A stretch of 64,000 bases of DNA, from the NCBI RefSeq assembly GCF_008369125.1, contig NZ_VOAY01000003.1, forward strand, positions 124,001 to 188,000, read 5' to 3'. The notes under the pieces were generated by a model. The model ran no database searches. It saw only the letters and a program-made list of their open reading frames with translations, and was not told the origin of the DNA. Source of the DNA: Allopusillimonas sp008369125 (GTDB taxonomy: Bacteria; Pseudomonadota; Gammaproteobacteria; Burkholderiales; Burkholderiaceae_B). Numbering within the stretch: the stretch's first letter is position 1; every line of letters starts with the position of its first letter. The position numbers and the translations under genes are program-made. Positions 35,881 to 45,059 of the stretch are shown one piece after another.

Positions 35881-36708
35881 ATGATTCCCAACACGCTTAC
35901 GATCGCCGGTGTAGACCCTTCAGGCGGGGCCGGTGTACTGGCCGACATCAAAGCCATGAGTGCCCTGGGCGCATATGGCACGGCCGTTATTGCCGCCCTT
36001 ACCGCCCAGAACACGCTGGGTGTTACCGAAATTTCGCCTGTTCCCGCTGAATTTGTCACACAACAGATCAACACCCTGTTTGACGATGTGCGCATAGACG
36101 CCGTCAAAATCGGCATGTTGGGACAGCAGGCTGTCATTCGGGCTGTTGCCGACGCCATGGCGCGTTGGCGGCCGGCCCACCTGGTGCTCGACCCCGTCAT
36201 GGTCGCCAAAAGCGGCGACCATCTGCTCGAACGGGCTGCGGTCAATGAGCTGCGTGAAAGCCTGATCCCCCAGGCAACCATGATTACACCCAACCTGCCT
36301 GAGGCGGGCGTGCTGCTTGGCACCTCCCCCGTCGACTCTTTGAAAGACATGCGACGTGCAGCAGAAAAACTGCGCCGGCTACTCGCTGATGATGGCGATC
36401 GTTGGGTATTTTTGAAGGGCGGGCACCTGCCAGGCAATGATACGGTTGACGTGCTGCACAATGGTGACAAGCTTATTGAGCTGCCCGGCAGACGCATTGA
36501 AACCCGCAATACACACGGCACCGGCTGCACGCTATCGGCAGCACTTGCTGCGCTACTGCCCCGCTGCGCCAGTGTGCCTGAGGCCGCAGCGCAAGCCAAA
36601 GATTATCTGGTTAAAGCCATTGCACGCTCAGGCGATCTATCGGTAGGCAGCGGTCACGGCCCGGTACAACATTTTCACGCCTGGTGGCCTCAACCAGACC
36701 AAACTTGA
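35881..36708 (+). CDS. thiD: Hydroxymethylpyrimidine/phosphomethylpyrimidine kinase
   Basis: Phosphorylates HMP and HMP-P in thiamine synthesis. Ribokinase-like signatures: TIAGVDPSGGAGVLADIKAM at the start, VKIGMLGQQ, LVLDPVMVAKSGDHLLE, TPNLPEAGVLLG, and the catalytic anion-hole motif THGTGCTLSAALAALL near residue 210. ATG at 35881 gives 275 residues. It follows btuF after about 150 bp and probably has its own promoter. No TPP riboswitch is recognisable upstream. Confidence 0.94.
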   Translation: MIPNTLTIAGVDPSGGAGVLADIKAMSALGAYGTAVIAALTAQNTLGVTEISPVPAEFVTQQINTLFDDVRIDAVKIGMLGQQAVIRAVADAMARWRPAHLVLDPVMVAKSGDHLLERAAVNELRESLIPQATMITPNLPEAGVLLGTSPVDSLKDMRRAAEKLRRLLADDGDRWVFLKGGHLPGNDTVDVLHNGDKLIELPGRRIETRNTHGTGCTLSAALAALLPRCASVPEAAAQAKDYLVKAIARSGDLSVGSGHGPVQHFHAWWPQPDQT

Positions 36709-36894
36709 TCCATCCCAAACACGCTCACAAGCAATCAGGCTATATTTATTCGTCAATGCCCCTGAAACACGGGGCGTGCCGCGCACCATAGTCAAATAAG
36801 CTATAGTAGCTTTCGATGGGCGCAGCCGCGCCTGCAACAGGCACCACACGCCTTTGCACTAAAATTTCTATTCTTCTGTTTTTCTCAAGACACT

Positions 36895-37575
36895 ATGAAC
36901 GTCACTGCCCTTTCAGAAATCGAACAGGCCCGGTTCAACATGGTCGAGCAACAAATTCGTCCGTGGGATGTGCTCGATGAAGACGTGCTTCAGGCGCTCT
37001 TCCAGGTGCCGCGCGAGCGTTTTGTGCCGGCCCAGCTACAAGGGCTGGCATTTTCTGACGTCGAGCTGCCCTTGGTGATCAACTCGGTTGATACGCGCGA
37101 AACCATGCTCACACCCAAGCTCGAAGCCCGTCTTACGCAAGAGCTGCAGCTCAAACCCACTGATTGCGTGCTTGAGATCGGCACAGGCTCGGGCTATCAG
37201 GCTGCCCTGCTTGGGCAGCTTGCACAACAGGTAACCAGTATCGAAGTCGACAGCCGCCTTGCAGCCTTTGCGCAAGAAAACCTGCAACGCAACCAGGTTG
37301 GCAATGTCAAAGTTGAGCTCGGTGATGCACACGAAGGCTGGGGCACCGCAGAGTTCGACGCCATTCTCGTAACCGGCTCTGTGCCTGTGTTGCCCGACGC
37401 GTTCAAGTACCAACTGTGCATTGGCGGCCGCCTGGTCGTCATTGTGGGTCAAAACCCCATCATGACAGCCTGTCGCATTACGCGCACCAGCGCAGCCAGT
37501 TTCGAAACCGAAAAGCTGTTCGATACGGTCATCAAACCGCTTCGTGGCGTGGCGGTGTCACACTTCAAGTTTTAA
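36895..37575 (+). CDS. Protein-L-isoaspartate O-methyltransferase family protein
   Basis: A SAM-dependent methyltransferase of the Pcm family, 226 residues. QIRPWDVLDEDVLQAL near the start and VLEIGTGSGYQAALLGQLAQ (motif I, about 94-113) are typical, followed by VTSIEVDSRLAAFAQENL. Closely related proteins in Burkholderiales stand immediately upstream of a TolC-type gene, as here. Whether it repairs isoaspartyl residues or has diverged cannot be decided from the sequence; the usual catalytic region (N/D-G-S/T loop) is not fully conserved. Its TAA abuts the next ATG. Confidence 0.83.
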   Translation: MNVTALSEIEQARFNMVEQQIRPWDVLDEDVLQALFQVPRERFVPAQLQGLAFSDVELPLVINSVDTRETMLTPKLEARLTQELQLKPTDCVLEIGTGSGYQAALLGQLAQQVTSIEVDSRLAAFAQENLQRNQVGNVKVELGDAHEGWGTAEFDAILVTGSVPVLPDAFKYQLCIGGRLVVIVGQNPIMTACRITRTSAASFETEKLFDTVIKPLRGVAVSHFKF

Positions 37576-38913
37576 ATGAACCCCTGGGCTGCACGCACCG
37601 GGCTGGCCCTGCTGCTGTCAGCAGGCACATTGCCCCTCTGTCATGGCCAAGACCTTCTCGAGGTCTGGCAAATGGCCAAAGCGCGCGACCCCATCTATGC
37701 CGCTGCAGGCGCTGGCCGCCTGGCAGACCAGGAAGTTGTACCCCAGGCCCGTGCACGCCTGCTTCCGTACATTACCGCCGGCGCGGCAGCTGAAGCGGAT
37801 GAAGCCCGGCGCACACGAGGCCTGCACAGGCATCGTACCGATCGCCGCGCCCTGTGGGCACTGACACTCACCCAACCCATTATTGACGTGGGTGCGTGGA
37901 ATTCTCTGAAACAATCTGAGTACATCGCCAGCTCCGCTGACGTGGCCCAGGCGGGGGCTTACCAGGATTTAATCCTGCGCGTCACGCAAGCGTATTTTGA
38001 TATCCTGGCGGCGCAAGACACCCTGCGTGCGCTTATGGCTGAAAAGTCAGCCATAAAAACACAATTGCAGGCGGCCCAGCTCGGCTTTGAGCTCGGCGGC
38101 GTCACCATTACTGACGCGCAAGAGGCTCAGGCGCGACTCGATCTTATTAACGCTCAAGAAATTCTGGCGCGCAATATACTGCAAGTCACCCAAGATCAGC
38201 TGGCGCGCATTATTGCCGAAAGGCCACAACAGCTGGCCGAACTAGCGGCCAGTACCCAACTGCCCGCCCCAGAGCCCAATCGTCTCGAAAACTGGACAAC
38301 GCAATCGGCACAGGCCAACCTTGCAGTCGCCCGCGCCGAGCTCGCCACGCGCATTGTTGAAAAGCAAATCGACATAGCCAAAAGCAATCATTACCCCCGC
38401 CTGTCTTTGCAGGCCCAAACAGGCAGCGCTTCAGACCAGGGCATTAATGCAGATCGCAGCGGCCCCCGATCACTCAACAGTTCGATAGGGCTGCAGTTAT
38501 CCATCCCGATTTACGCTGGTGGAGAAATCTCTTCCACGGTACGAGAGCAAACCTCACGCCTGCAACAGGCGCGTTACGAGCTCGAAGATGCACGCCGTGT
38601 GGCAGTTGCTTCGACACAGCGGTATTTTTCGGGTGTTACGTCAGGGCTGGCCCGGGTGGAGGCCTTGCAGGCAGCAGAAAAATCCAGCCTGGCCGCGTTA
38701 CAGGCCAATCAGACCGGATACGAATTGGGTGTGCGGGTAAACATAGACGTGCTCAATGCCCAGCAGCAACTGTATGAAACCCAGCGTAACCTTGCGCTGG
38801 CCCGCTACAACACGCTCATGGACAGCCTGCGTCTGAAAGCGGCGAGCGGCATTTTGACTGACGCCGACATCGTGGCCATCAACCAACTACTGACACACAG
38901 CGGTAAACCGTAA
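37576..38913 (+). CDS. TolC-family outer-membrane protein
   Basis: Outer-membrane channel of the TolC type, used by type I secretion and efflux systems. It has a signal peptide (GLALLLSAGTLPLCHG, cleavage near residue 25) followed by DLLEVWQMAKARDPIYAAA, the typical TolC N-terminus. Two helical-barrel repeats follow, with GLQLSIPIYAGGEISSTV and GYELGVRVNIDVLNAQQQLY near the end. 445 residues. There is no lipobox, unlike the NodT-type protein at 13.6 kb. The ATG directly follows the stop of the methyltransferase gene, so the pair is translationally coupled. Confidence 0.92.
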   Translation: MNPWAARTGLALLLSAGTLPLCHGQDLLEVWQMAKARDPIYAAAGAGRLADQEVVPQARARLLPYITAGAAAEADEARRTRGLHRHRTDRRALWALTLTQPIIDVGAWNSLKQSEYIASSADVAQAGAYQDLILRVTQAYFDILAAQDTLRALMAEKSAIKTQLQAAQLGFELGGVTITDAQEAQARLDLINAQEILARNILQVTQDQLARIIAERPQQLAELAASTQLPAPEPNRLENWTTQSAQANLAVARAELATRIVEKQIDIAKSNHYPRLSLQAQTGSASDQGINADRSGPRSLNSSIGLQLSIPIYAGGEISSTVREQTSRLQQARYELEDARRVAVASTQRYFSGVTSGLARVEALQAAEKSSLAALQANQTGYELGVRVNIDVLNAQQQLYETQRNLALARYNTLMDSLRLKAASGILTDADIVAINQLLTHSGKP

Positions 38914-38938
38914 ACGTCACAGCCCGCAAACCGCGCCC

Positions 38939-39424
38939 TCAACTGCCCCGTATTTTGCTCAATAGAGCGGTGGTGGATCGCTGGTGCCGAAACGGTATGG
39001 CTACCGCACGCCCGCCCCAGCTTTCAACGCTGGCCGTTTCAGGCAGCTCTGACATAATGTAGTCGCCACCTTTGACAATGACATCAGGCCTTAGCTGCTC
39101 AATAAGGGCCTGGGGCGTGTCTTCATCAAAAGACGTTACCAGCCCGACACTTTCAAGTGACGCCAGCAGCGCCGCCCTATCGGCCAGGGTGTTTAACGGC
39201 CTGTCGTCGCCCTTGCCCAAGCGCCGCACCGAAGCATCAGTATTGATCGCCACGATCAAGCTTGCGCCCAACTGCGCCGCCTCATCAAGATAGGTGACAT
39301 GACCGCGATGCAGAATATCGAACACACCATTGGTAAAGATAAGCGGTCGGGGCAAGCGACCGCTGCGTACCGCATCGATACACGCCTGACGCGACAAAAT
39401 TTTGGATTCAAAACGTGCAGTCAT
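38939..39424 (-). CDS. rfaE2: D-glycero-beta-D-manno-heptose 1-phosphate adenylyltransferase
   Basis: Activates heptose-1-phosphate with ATP to ADP-heptose for the LPS inner core. 161 residues, only the nucleotidyltransferase half of E. coli HldE. PLIFTNGVFDILHRGHVTYL contains the HxGH-type motif (about residues 27-46). VAINTDASVRRLGKG and VIVKGGDYIMSELPE follow, the standard family sequence. The kinase half (RfaE1) is not in the window. Convergent with the TolC-type gene, 25 bp apart. Confidence 0.92.
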   Translation of the reverse strand: MTARFESKILSRQACIDAVRSGRLPRPLIFTNGVFDILHRGHVTYLDEAAQLGASLIVAINTDASVRRLGKGDDRPLNTLADRAALLASLESVGLVTSFDEDTPQALIEQLRPDVIVKGGDYIMSELPETASVESWGGRAVAIPFRHQRSTTALLSKIRGS

Positions 39425-39445
39425 GGCAGGCTTGTTAGTGTATGT

Positions 39446-40300
39446 TCAGGCAGCAGGAACCAGATCTTTGTTCAGCTGTTTGCGATAGCGGTTAAGGTCT
39501 TGCACCGTATTAAAGGTGTTGTCCATTAGCAATGACATATTGTGCAAAATGCGTGAGCTAACTTTGCCTTCCCATTCTTTATCAAAATGAATCTGGTTAT
39601 CAAGCCAGTTTTCAAGCCAACCCGGAGACGGCAGTTGAGACTGCACGGTATCCATCGGGTAGAGTTCTTTGTTGACGTGCAGATTGGTGGGGTGCAAAGC
39701 CTGGGGCGTACGGTGGGCTGATGCCATCAACACGCCAATTTTGGCAAATGCCATGCGTGCCTGCTGACCGTATTCTTGCCCCTGATGCATTAACGCACGC
39801 TTCATGTAGCGCAGGTAGGCACCGGCGTGACGTGCTTCATCTTGTGCCACAATTTTGTAAATAGCCTTGATGACCGGCTCAGTGTGCCAGTCGGCCGCGC
39901 GGCGGTACCAGTGGTTGAGCCGTATCTCGCCGCAAAAATGCAGCATGAGGGTTTCCATGGCGGGCGCCGGATCAAACTCAAAACGCACCTTGTGCAGCTC
40001 TTCTTCGGTAGGCACCAGATCTGGGTAAAAGCGACGCAAGTACTCCATAAGTACGAGCGAGTGCTTTTGTTCTTCAAAAAACCAGATTGACATAAATGCC
40101 GAGAAATCACTGTCGTCGCGAAAATCGCGCAGAAACATTTCAGTGGCCGGCAACGCCGCCCACTCAGTGATGGCATTCATTTTGATGGTGTATGCCTGGT
40201 CATCCGTAAGCTTGGAACGGTCGAAATCATCCCATGGGATGTCGGCGTGCATGTTCCAACGCACGGCTTCCATTGATTTGAATAATTCAGGATAAAGCAT
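39446..40300 (-). CDS. Diiron ferritin-like protein, acyl-ACP desaturase-type
   Basis: A 284-residue, mostly helical soluble protein. Two E/D-E-x-x-H motifs, FFEEQKHS near residue 75 and DEARHAG near 155, plus glutamates in ITEWAALPATE and HFCGEIRLNHWYRR, give the six ligands of a carboxylate-bridged diiron site. The arrangement best fits the type-2 (acyl-ACP) desaturase/ferritin-like group. It may desaturate an acyl chain or hydroxylate another substrate; no acyl-carrier or electron-donor gene lies nearby. It starts 21 bp upstream of the heptose adenylyltransferase gene and may be cotranscribed with it. Confidence 0.72.
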   Translation of the reverse strand: MLYPELFKSMEAVRWNMHADIPWDDFDRSKLTDDQAYTIKMNAITEWAALPATEMFLRDFRDDSDFSAFMSIWFFEEQKHSLVLMEYLRRFYPDLVPTEEELHKVRFEFDPAPAMETLMLHFCGEIRLNHWYRRAADWHTEPVIKAIYKIVAQDEARHAGAYLRYMKRALMHQGQEYGQQARMAFAKIGVLMASAHRTPQALHPTNLHVNKELYPMDTVQSQLPSPGWLENWLDNQIHFDKEWEGKVSSRILHNMSLLMDNTFNTVQDLNRYRKQLNKDLVPAA

Positions 40301-40430
40301 GGAATTCTCTCTTTGGTCCGGGGCACCGCAGGCCAGTATGGTATACAGGCGGCTTGGGGCGGCGTGTTAAAGGGTGGGCGAGCCTGCGGGTGTATGTGGA
40401 AATATTACCTGAGCAATGATTACCTGACTA

Positions 40431-41987
40431 TTACACCCGCGTAAGGGCCCATATGGCGACACCTACCGCCACGGCGAGGATAGCGCACACGGTCATGAGC
40501 AGCCGGTTGGTTTGCTCTTGGGTACGACGCATGCGCTCCATCTGTGAGTGTAACTCAGGTGCAAACGAAGGCTTGCTAAGGTGTGCGTGCACCAGTCTGG
40601 GGATCTGCGGCAAAAGTTGCGACCATTGCCCCGCTTCTTTCTCCAGCTGCTTGCGCACCCCAGTTAGCCCTACCCGTTCGTGCATCCATTTTTCGAGGTA
40701 GGGCTTGGCAGTTTTCCAGAGATCAAGCTCAGGATCCAGCTCGCGCCCCATACCTTCGACATTTAGCAGTGTTTTTTGCAATAACACAAGTTGCGGCTGA
40801 ATCTCGACATTGAAACGACGTGAGGTCTGGAATAGTCGCAGCAACACCTGACCAAGCGAAATTTCGGAGAGCGGGCGGTCGAAATAGGGTTCGCATACGG
40901 CGCGTACCGCCCCCTCGAGCTCTTCTTCGCGCGTGGTCGCAGGCACCCAGCCTGACTCAATATGCAGTTGCGCGACTCGATGATAATCGCGACGGAAGAA
41001 GGCAAGAAAGTTTTGTGCCAAATAATTTTTGTCAAACTCAGACAGCGAACCTACGATACCGAAGTCGAGCGCAATATAGCGACCGAGGCTTTCAGGTTGA
41101 TCAGACACAAAAATATTGCCAGGGTGCATGTCGGCGTGGAAAAAGCCATCGCTAAACACCTGCATGAAAAATATTTCGACGCCTTTGCGACCCAGCTCGC
41201 GTGTATCAATGCCTGCCGCCTTGAGCCGGTCCATGTGACTGACCGGAATGCCACGCATACGCTCCATAGTAAAGATGGTTGTGGTGCAGTACTCCCACAC
41301 CACCTCTGGAACCATAAGCAAGTGTTCGCGCCCGGTTTCGGGCGCAAAGTTACGGCGCAACTGGCTGCAGTTGGATGCTTCACGAATAAGGTCGAGCTCA
41401 TCATGCAGATAGTTATCAAACTCGGCAACGACCTGACGCGGCTTAAGCCTGCGCCCGTCAGCAGCCAGGCGCTCTACCAGCCCGGCCAGAACACCCATGA
41501 GCGCCAGATCTTTTTCAATAATGTCGCGCATGCCGGGCCTGAGCACTTTGACGGCGACATCACGACCATCGTGCAGTACGGCAAAATGCACCTGGGCAAT
41601 CGACGCGGACGCCACGGGGTCGGTTTCAAAATGCTTGAACAGTGTGTAGGGCGATGCCCCGAGCGCGGCCTCGATGGAGGCGGCTGCCTGTTCTGACGGA
41701 AACGGCGGCACGCTGTCTTGCAGCAGTGCAAGCTCAATGGCAACGTCCAGAGGGATGAGATCGCGGCGCGTGGAAAGGACTTGCCCAAACTTGACGAAAA
41801 TTGGGCCAAGCTCTTCAAGCGCCATCCGCAAACGAACACCTCGGGGTGTGCGCGGAGCCCGCCCAAACCGCACGACACGCAACAGGCTATAGGCCATCGG
41901 GTGCTTGATACTGGACAGCACCAGCTCATCGAGTCGGTAGCGTAGTGCTACCCAGACGATGCGAAAAAGACGAAAAAATATAAACAT
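40431..41987 (-). CDS. ubiB: Ubiquinone biosynthesis protein kinase-like UbiB
   Basis: Atypical (ABC1/ADCK/COQ8) kinase-like ATPase needed for ubiquinone synthesis, peripheral to the inner membrane. Signature KxGQ region ELGPIFVKFGQVLSTRRDLI (about 54-73), the alanine-rich loop PVASASIAQVHFA, VKVLRPGMRDIIEKDL, FHADMHPGNIFVS as catalytic/metal region and ALDFGIVG as DFG. A C-terminal hydrophobic segment (LLMTVCAILAVAVGVAIWAL) anchors it. 518 residues. It begins 3 bp after ubiJ, so the two are coupled. Confidence 0.95.
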   Translation of the reverse strand: MFIFFRLFRIVWVALRYRLDELVLSSIKHPMAYSLLRVVRFGRAPRTPRGVRLRMALEELGPIFVKFGQVLSTRRDLIPLDVAIELALLQDSVPPFPSEQAAASIEAALGASPYTLFKHFETDPVASASIAQVHFAVLHDGRDVAVKVLRPGMRDIIEKDLALMGVLAGLVERLAADGRRLKPRQVVAEFDNYLHDELDLIREASNCSQLRRNFAPETGREHLLMVPEVVWEYCTTTIFTMERMRGIPVSHMDRLKAAGIDTRELGRKGVEIFFMQVFSDGFFHADMHPGNIFVSDQPESLGRYIALDFGIVGSLSEFDKNYLAQNFLAFFRRDYHRVAQLHIESGWVPATTREEELEGAVRAVCEPYFDRPLSEISLGQVLLRLFQTSRRFNVEIQPQLVLLQKTLLNVEGMGRELDPELDLWKTAKPYLEKWMHERVGLTGVRKQLEKEAGQWSQLLPQIPRLVHAHLSKPSFAPELHSQMERMRRTQEQTNRLLMTVCAILAVAVGVAIWALTRV

Positions 41988-41990
41988 GTA

Positions 41991-42629
41991 TCAGGCCTTT
42001 GCCGAGGGGGTGCCCCTCTGGGCGGGGTTGAGCGCGCCTACACGCGCTTCAAGCAACTCAAGCCGCTGCAGCATGGAGCGCATATCGGCCGACAACCCCT
42101 GAAACGCCGCACGCCCTGTCATCAGGCCGCTTTCTTCGGTCATATACTCGGAGACATTGCCTGCAAGACGTTCGGCGGCCTGCTCCATACCGCTGGCCGC
42201 CAGTTTGCCGGCCCCCACCAGGCGAGCGGTAGCCACATCGCCCACGACGCGCGAAAGATCGTTTTGCAGATCCCATCGCAAACTGCGTGCCAGGTCAGAA
42301 ACCACCTGAGCCAGCGCCGCGTCGCCTTCCACATGCAGCAACGCCGTTAGTGCCGACGGATCACGGCTGCGCAGCACCCCGGGAAGGCTGGCAAGCCGGG
42401 CGACCGGGATGGTAAACGTGGCATTGGGGACAATGGCGGGGTCAGACGTCGCCACAAACCCCGAGCCCTGAATAGACAGATTGACTATTCCAGGGCCAAC
42501 GATGAAACGCACTGATTTACCCGCATGGGGCTCCAGGCGTTCGCGCGCCCACGGCTCGCGCCGAAGCAAAGCGTTCAACGCAGAAACGGGCAGTTGGGCG
42601 GGTTTGGGCAGAAAAGGCAAAGAAAACAT
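41991..42629 (-). CDS. ubiJ: Ubiquinone biosynthesis accessory factor UbiJ (SCP2 domain)
   Basis: Lipid-binding scaffold of the Ubi complex, 212 residues. An SCP2-like N-terminal domain (PVSALNALLRREPWARERL, GPGIVNLSIQGSGFVATSD) is followed by helices and a C-terminal coiled coil ADMRSMLQRLELLEARV. Weak conservation is normal for UbiJ; the position between ubiE and ubiB, as in most proteobacteria, supports the name. Separated from the Tim44-like gene by 262 bp with a strong hairpin, so it may also have its own promoter. Confidence 0.87.
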   Translation of the reverse strand: MFSLPFLPKPAQLPVSALNALLRREPWARERLEPHAGKSVRFIVGPGIVNLSIQGSGFVATSDPAIVPNATFTIPVARLASLPGVLRSRDPSALTALLHVEGDAALAQVVSDLARSLRWDLQNDLSRVVGDVATARLVGAGKLAASGMEQAAERLAGNVSEYMTEESGLMTGRAAFQGLSADMRSMLQRLELLEARVGALNPAQRGTPSAKA

Positions 42630-42732
42630 GTTTGGCGCGGGCGGCAGTGCCGAAATCGAATTAGCCTGTATAGCAAGACGTCAAGTTTAACGGTTTTACA
42701 CGCAACTGAGAGATACAAACCAAAACGATAAG

Positions 42733-42773
42733 GTCTGAAGGCGGCCGCACGAGGTGTACGGCCGCCTTCAGAC
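42733..42773. other. Strong 15-bp inverted repeat between the Tim44-like gene and ubiJ
   Basis: GTCTGAAGGCGGCCG, 11-nt loop, CGGCCGCCTTCAGAC: perfect arms. No T-run follows on either strand, so a simple intrinsic terminator is not proven. It could slow or end leftward transcription from the Tim44-like gene, or stabilise an mRNA end. Confidence 0.6.
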
Positions 42774-42891
42774 GGATTAACGGGTTGCCGCCAGCGCCAG
42801 GCAGAGCCCTGACAAACAACCCGCCAACGCCCAGCCCTGTACAGGCTTTCAGGGGCATAGGCCAGCTTGCCCGCCCCTTGCCCACTTGGGC

Positions 42892-43860
42892 TTAACTGGC
42901 GTTATCGAGGGGTATTTGCTGAATGCCCGCAAGCAGCCAGCCAGCGCCGTCAGCCTTGTAGAGATTCCAGACTTCTTCGAAACGGAAGGCCTCGGTATTG
43001 GGTGACTCGCGCAGCATGCCAGAGTAACGGACGCTGGCCAGATGACCACCTGAAACGGTTTCAATACCAAGCAGCTCGGCATTAAGCAGCACCACCTCGG
43101 TGACATTGCCGGCATCGCGCTGCATGAGCTCTGGCTTGACCTCGGCAATGAGGTCGTCAGTCATGTAGTCGCGAAGCTCATCAAGATTGCCGCTGTCCCA
43201 GACCGATTGGATTTTAATGAACTGCGCCTTGGCGTTGCCCAGAAAGGTTGCCGTGTCGAAGTCGCCGGGAATAAACCAGGACTCATCTACGGGAGGTGCG
43301 GGTACCGCCGCCACTGAAGACGCAGCGGGGACGGCAGCCAGCGGAGGCGTAGCTGCACGGTCTTGTTGTGCAAGACCTTGCCGTTGCATGGGGCTGGCCC
43401 CATGCGCGCCGTGGCCGGACTGCTGCATGGCAGGCCGCGCCATGCCCCCACGCAGTTTGCGTACCAGGAAGATGACAGCGAACACCACCAAGCCTATGAG
43501 CAGCATACTGGACATGAACTCGAGGAAGGCACCGGACAGCCCCATGCTGGAAAGCAGGGCCGCAATGCCCAAGCCGGCGGCTATGCCGGCGAGAGGGCCA
43601 AGCCACCGGGACATGCCACTTTTTGCAGCGGCACCGGCAGCTGCAGCACCAGCGGCCGGTGCGGCGCTGCGTTGTGCGGAGGAGGCGGCGGCAGGCGGCT
43701 TGGCAGCCTGACGCTGTTTCATGATATTGCTGGACTGCTTGCCGAAGCTTCTGCCGCCGCCCATGCGGCGAGCTTCTGCATCGAATGAGACCGTAAGCAT
43801 GGCGCCAGCGGTAACCACGAGCAAGAGCGCGGCCAGCAGACGTGAACCTTTGTTAAACAT
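42892..43860 (-). CDS. Tim44-like domain protein
   Basis: A 322-residue envelope protein. An N-terminal signal-like helix (LLAALLLVVTAGAMLTVSF) is followed by a glycine/serine segment RRMGGGRSFGKQSS. An Ala/Pro-rich linker and hydrophobic segments come next (LAGIAAGLGIAALLSSMGLS, FMSSMLLIGLVVFAVIFLV). The C-terminal Tim44-like domain (about 195-320) includes AKAQFIKIQSVWDSGNLDEL and the ending WLLAGIQQI. The family is named for the mitochondrial import protein, but the bacterial role is unknown. It lies inside the ubiquinone cluster in many Burkholderiales. Confidence 0.86.
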   Translation of the reverse strand: MFNKGSRLLAALLLVVTAGAMLTVSFDAEARRMGGGRSFGKQSSNIMKQRQAAKPPAAASSAQRSAAPAAGAAAAGAAAKSGMSRWLGPLAGIAAGLGIAALLSSMGLSGAFLEFMSSMLLIGLVVFAVIFLVRKLRGGMARPAMQQSGHGAHGASPMQRQGLAQQDRAATPPLAAVPAASSVAAVPAPPVDESWFIPGDFDTATFLGNAKAQFIKIQSVWDSGNLDELRDYMTDDLIAEVKPELMQRDAGNVTEVVLLNAELLGIETVSGGHLASVRYSGMLRESPNTEAFRFEEVWNLYKADGAGWLLAGIQQIPLDNAS

Positions 43861-44116
43861 TTAGTGCTCCTGTATATGGCGCGCATACCAACGCGCCACC
43901 AGATTGAATGTATGGTCTTGGTAAGGCAGCAACAGAACGACTATGCGCCAGGCTCCGGCAACCTTACGAGAACCTGAACATTATCATAAAGTGGGCGGCG
44001 GCGGGAATGAATTTTGCATCAAACGATACATTGCCCGCATGAACAGGCGCGCCGCGAATGGAAGGACGATATTGTTTTGCCTGGCTGCATAACCCTGCAA
44101 CCAGGCGCAAGCCGGT

Positions 44117-44953
44117 TCAATCGAGCCGGACACCCTCATGCAGGGCCACAAGCCCGGCGTTGAGATTGAAATACCGTACACGTGACAGCCCGGCGTCACG
44201 CAACATGCCTGCCAGGGTTTCCTGATCAGGATGCATGCGAATAGACTCGGCCAGATAACGATAGCTTTCTTCGTCACCCGCTACCTTGCCACCCAGCCAC
44301 GGCAACACGTTAAACGAGTACCAGTCGTAGACTGGAGCCAGAGGCCGCGCGATGTGGGAGAACTCAAGCACAAGCAGCTTGCCACCCGGCTTGAGCACGC
44401 GACGCATTTCGGCCAGCGCAAGCTCTTTATGAGTCATGTTGCGCAGGCCAAAGGCTACGCTGACCCGGTCAAAATACGCATCGGGAAACGGCAGCTTCTC
44501 GGCGTCGCAGACAGATACGGGCAAAAGCATGCCCCGATCAGCCAGCCGGTCACGGCCAACCCGCAACATAGACTCATTAATGTCAGTGAGCCACACCTCG
44601 CCGGTTTGACCGGCACGCTTGGCAAACGCACGTGCCAGATCACCGGTGCCGCCAGCAATGTCGAGCACCTTCATGCCCGAACGTACATCAGCCTGACGGA
44701 TGGTAAACGCCTTCCAGATACGATGCAGGCCGCCCGACATCAGGTCGTTCATGACGTCGTAGCGACTTGCTACCGAATGGAACACCTGGGCAACCTTGCT
44801 GGCTTTTTCGCCTTCTGCAACCGTTTTAAAGCCAAAGTGCGTGCTGGCCTGCTGATGCGTGGACGCACCCTCGGCAGAAAAGCGATTGACGGCGTCGGCA
44901 GCCGCGCCTTCGGACCGGGCCCGGTCTTCTGGGGAAGAAGTGGTATTTTGCAT
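44117..44953 (-). CDS. ubiE: Demethylmenaquinone / 2-methoxy-6-polyprenyl-1,4-benzoquinol methyltransferase
   Basis: C-methylation in ubiquinone synthesis with S-adenosylmethionine. Family signature VASRYDVMNDLMSGGLHRIW, SAM motif I VLDIAGGTGDLARAFAKR, and the second signature ALAEMRRVLKPGGKLLVLEF are all present. An N-terminal polar extension of about 30 residues precedes the usual THFGFKTV opening. The ATG at 44953 is used; a start 7 codons upstream is possible and neither has a clear ribosome site. First gene of the ubi block, divergent from phoB. Confidence 0.94.
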   Translation of the reverse strand: MQNTTSSPEDRARSEGAAADAVNRFSAEGASTHQQASTHFGFKTVAEGEKASKVAQVFHSVASRYDVMNDLMSGGLHRIWKAFTIRQADVRSGMKVLDIAGGTGDLARAFAKRAGQTGEVWLTDINESMLRVGRDRLADRGMLLPVSVCDAEKLPFPDAYFDRVSVAFGLRNMTHKELALAEMRRVLKPGGKLLVLEFSHIARPLAPVYDWYSFNVLPWLGGKVAGDEESYRYLAESIRMHPDQETLAGMLRDAGLSRVRYFNLNAGLVALHEGVRLD

Positions 44954-45059
44954 GATTAGATAATCGTACATCATTATTGAAAGTCGGCTCCATTTTCACA
45001 AACCTGACATATTCGCGACATATGATGCATGTCATGAAAAACTACTATCATCCCGCACC

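Noticed and set aside
36760..36790. Terminator after thiD (CCCC...GGGG stem)
   Set aside because: The stem is only five base pairs and is not followed by a T run.
42762..42775. Neisserial DNA-uptake-sequence-like word CCGTCTGAA
   Set aside because: A single nine-base match within a hairpin, with no further copies noticed in the window; likely chance.
45025..45055. Possible Pho box upstream of phoB
   Set aside because: TGTCAT-like words occur, but their spacing is about 16 bp rather than the 11-bp repeat of Pho boxes.
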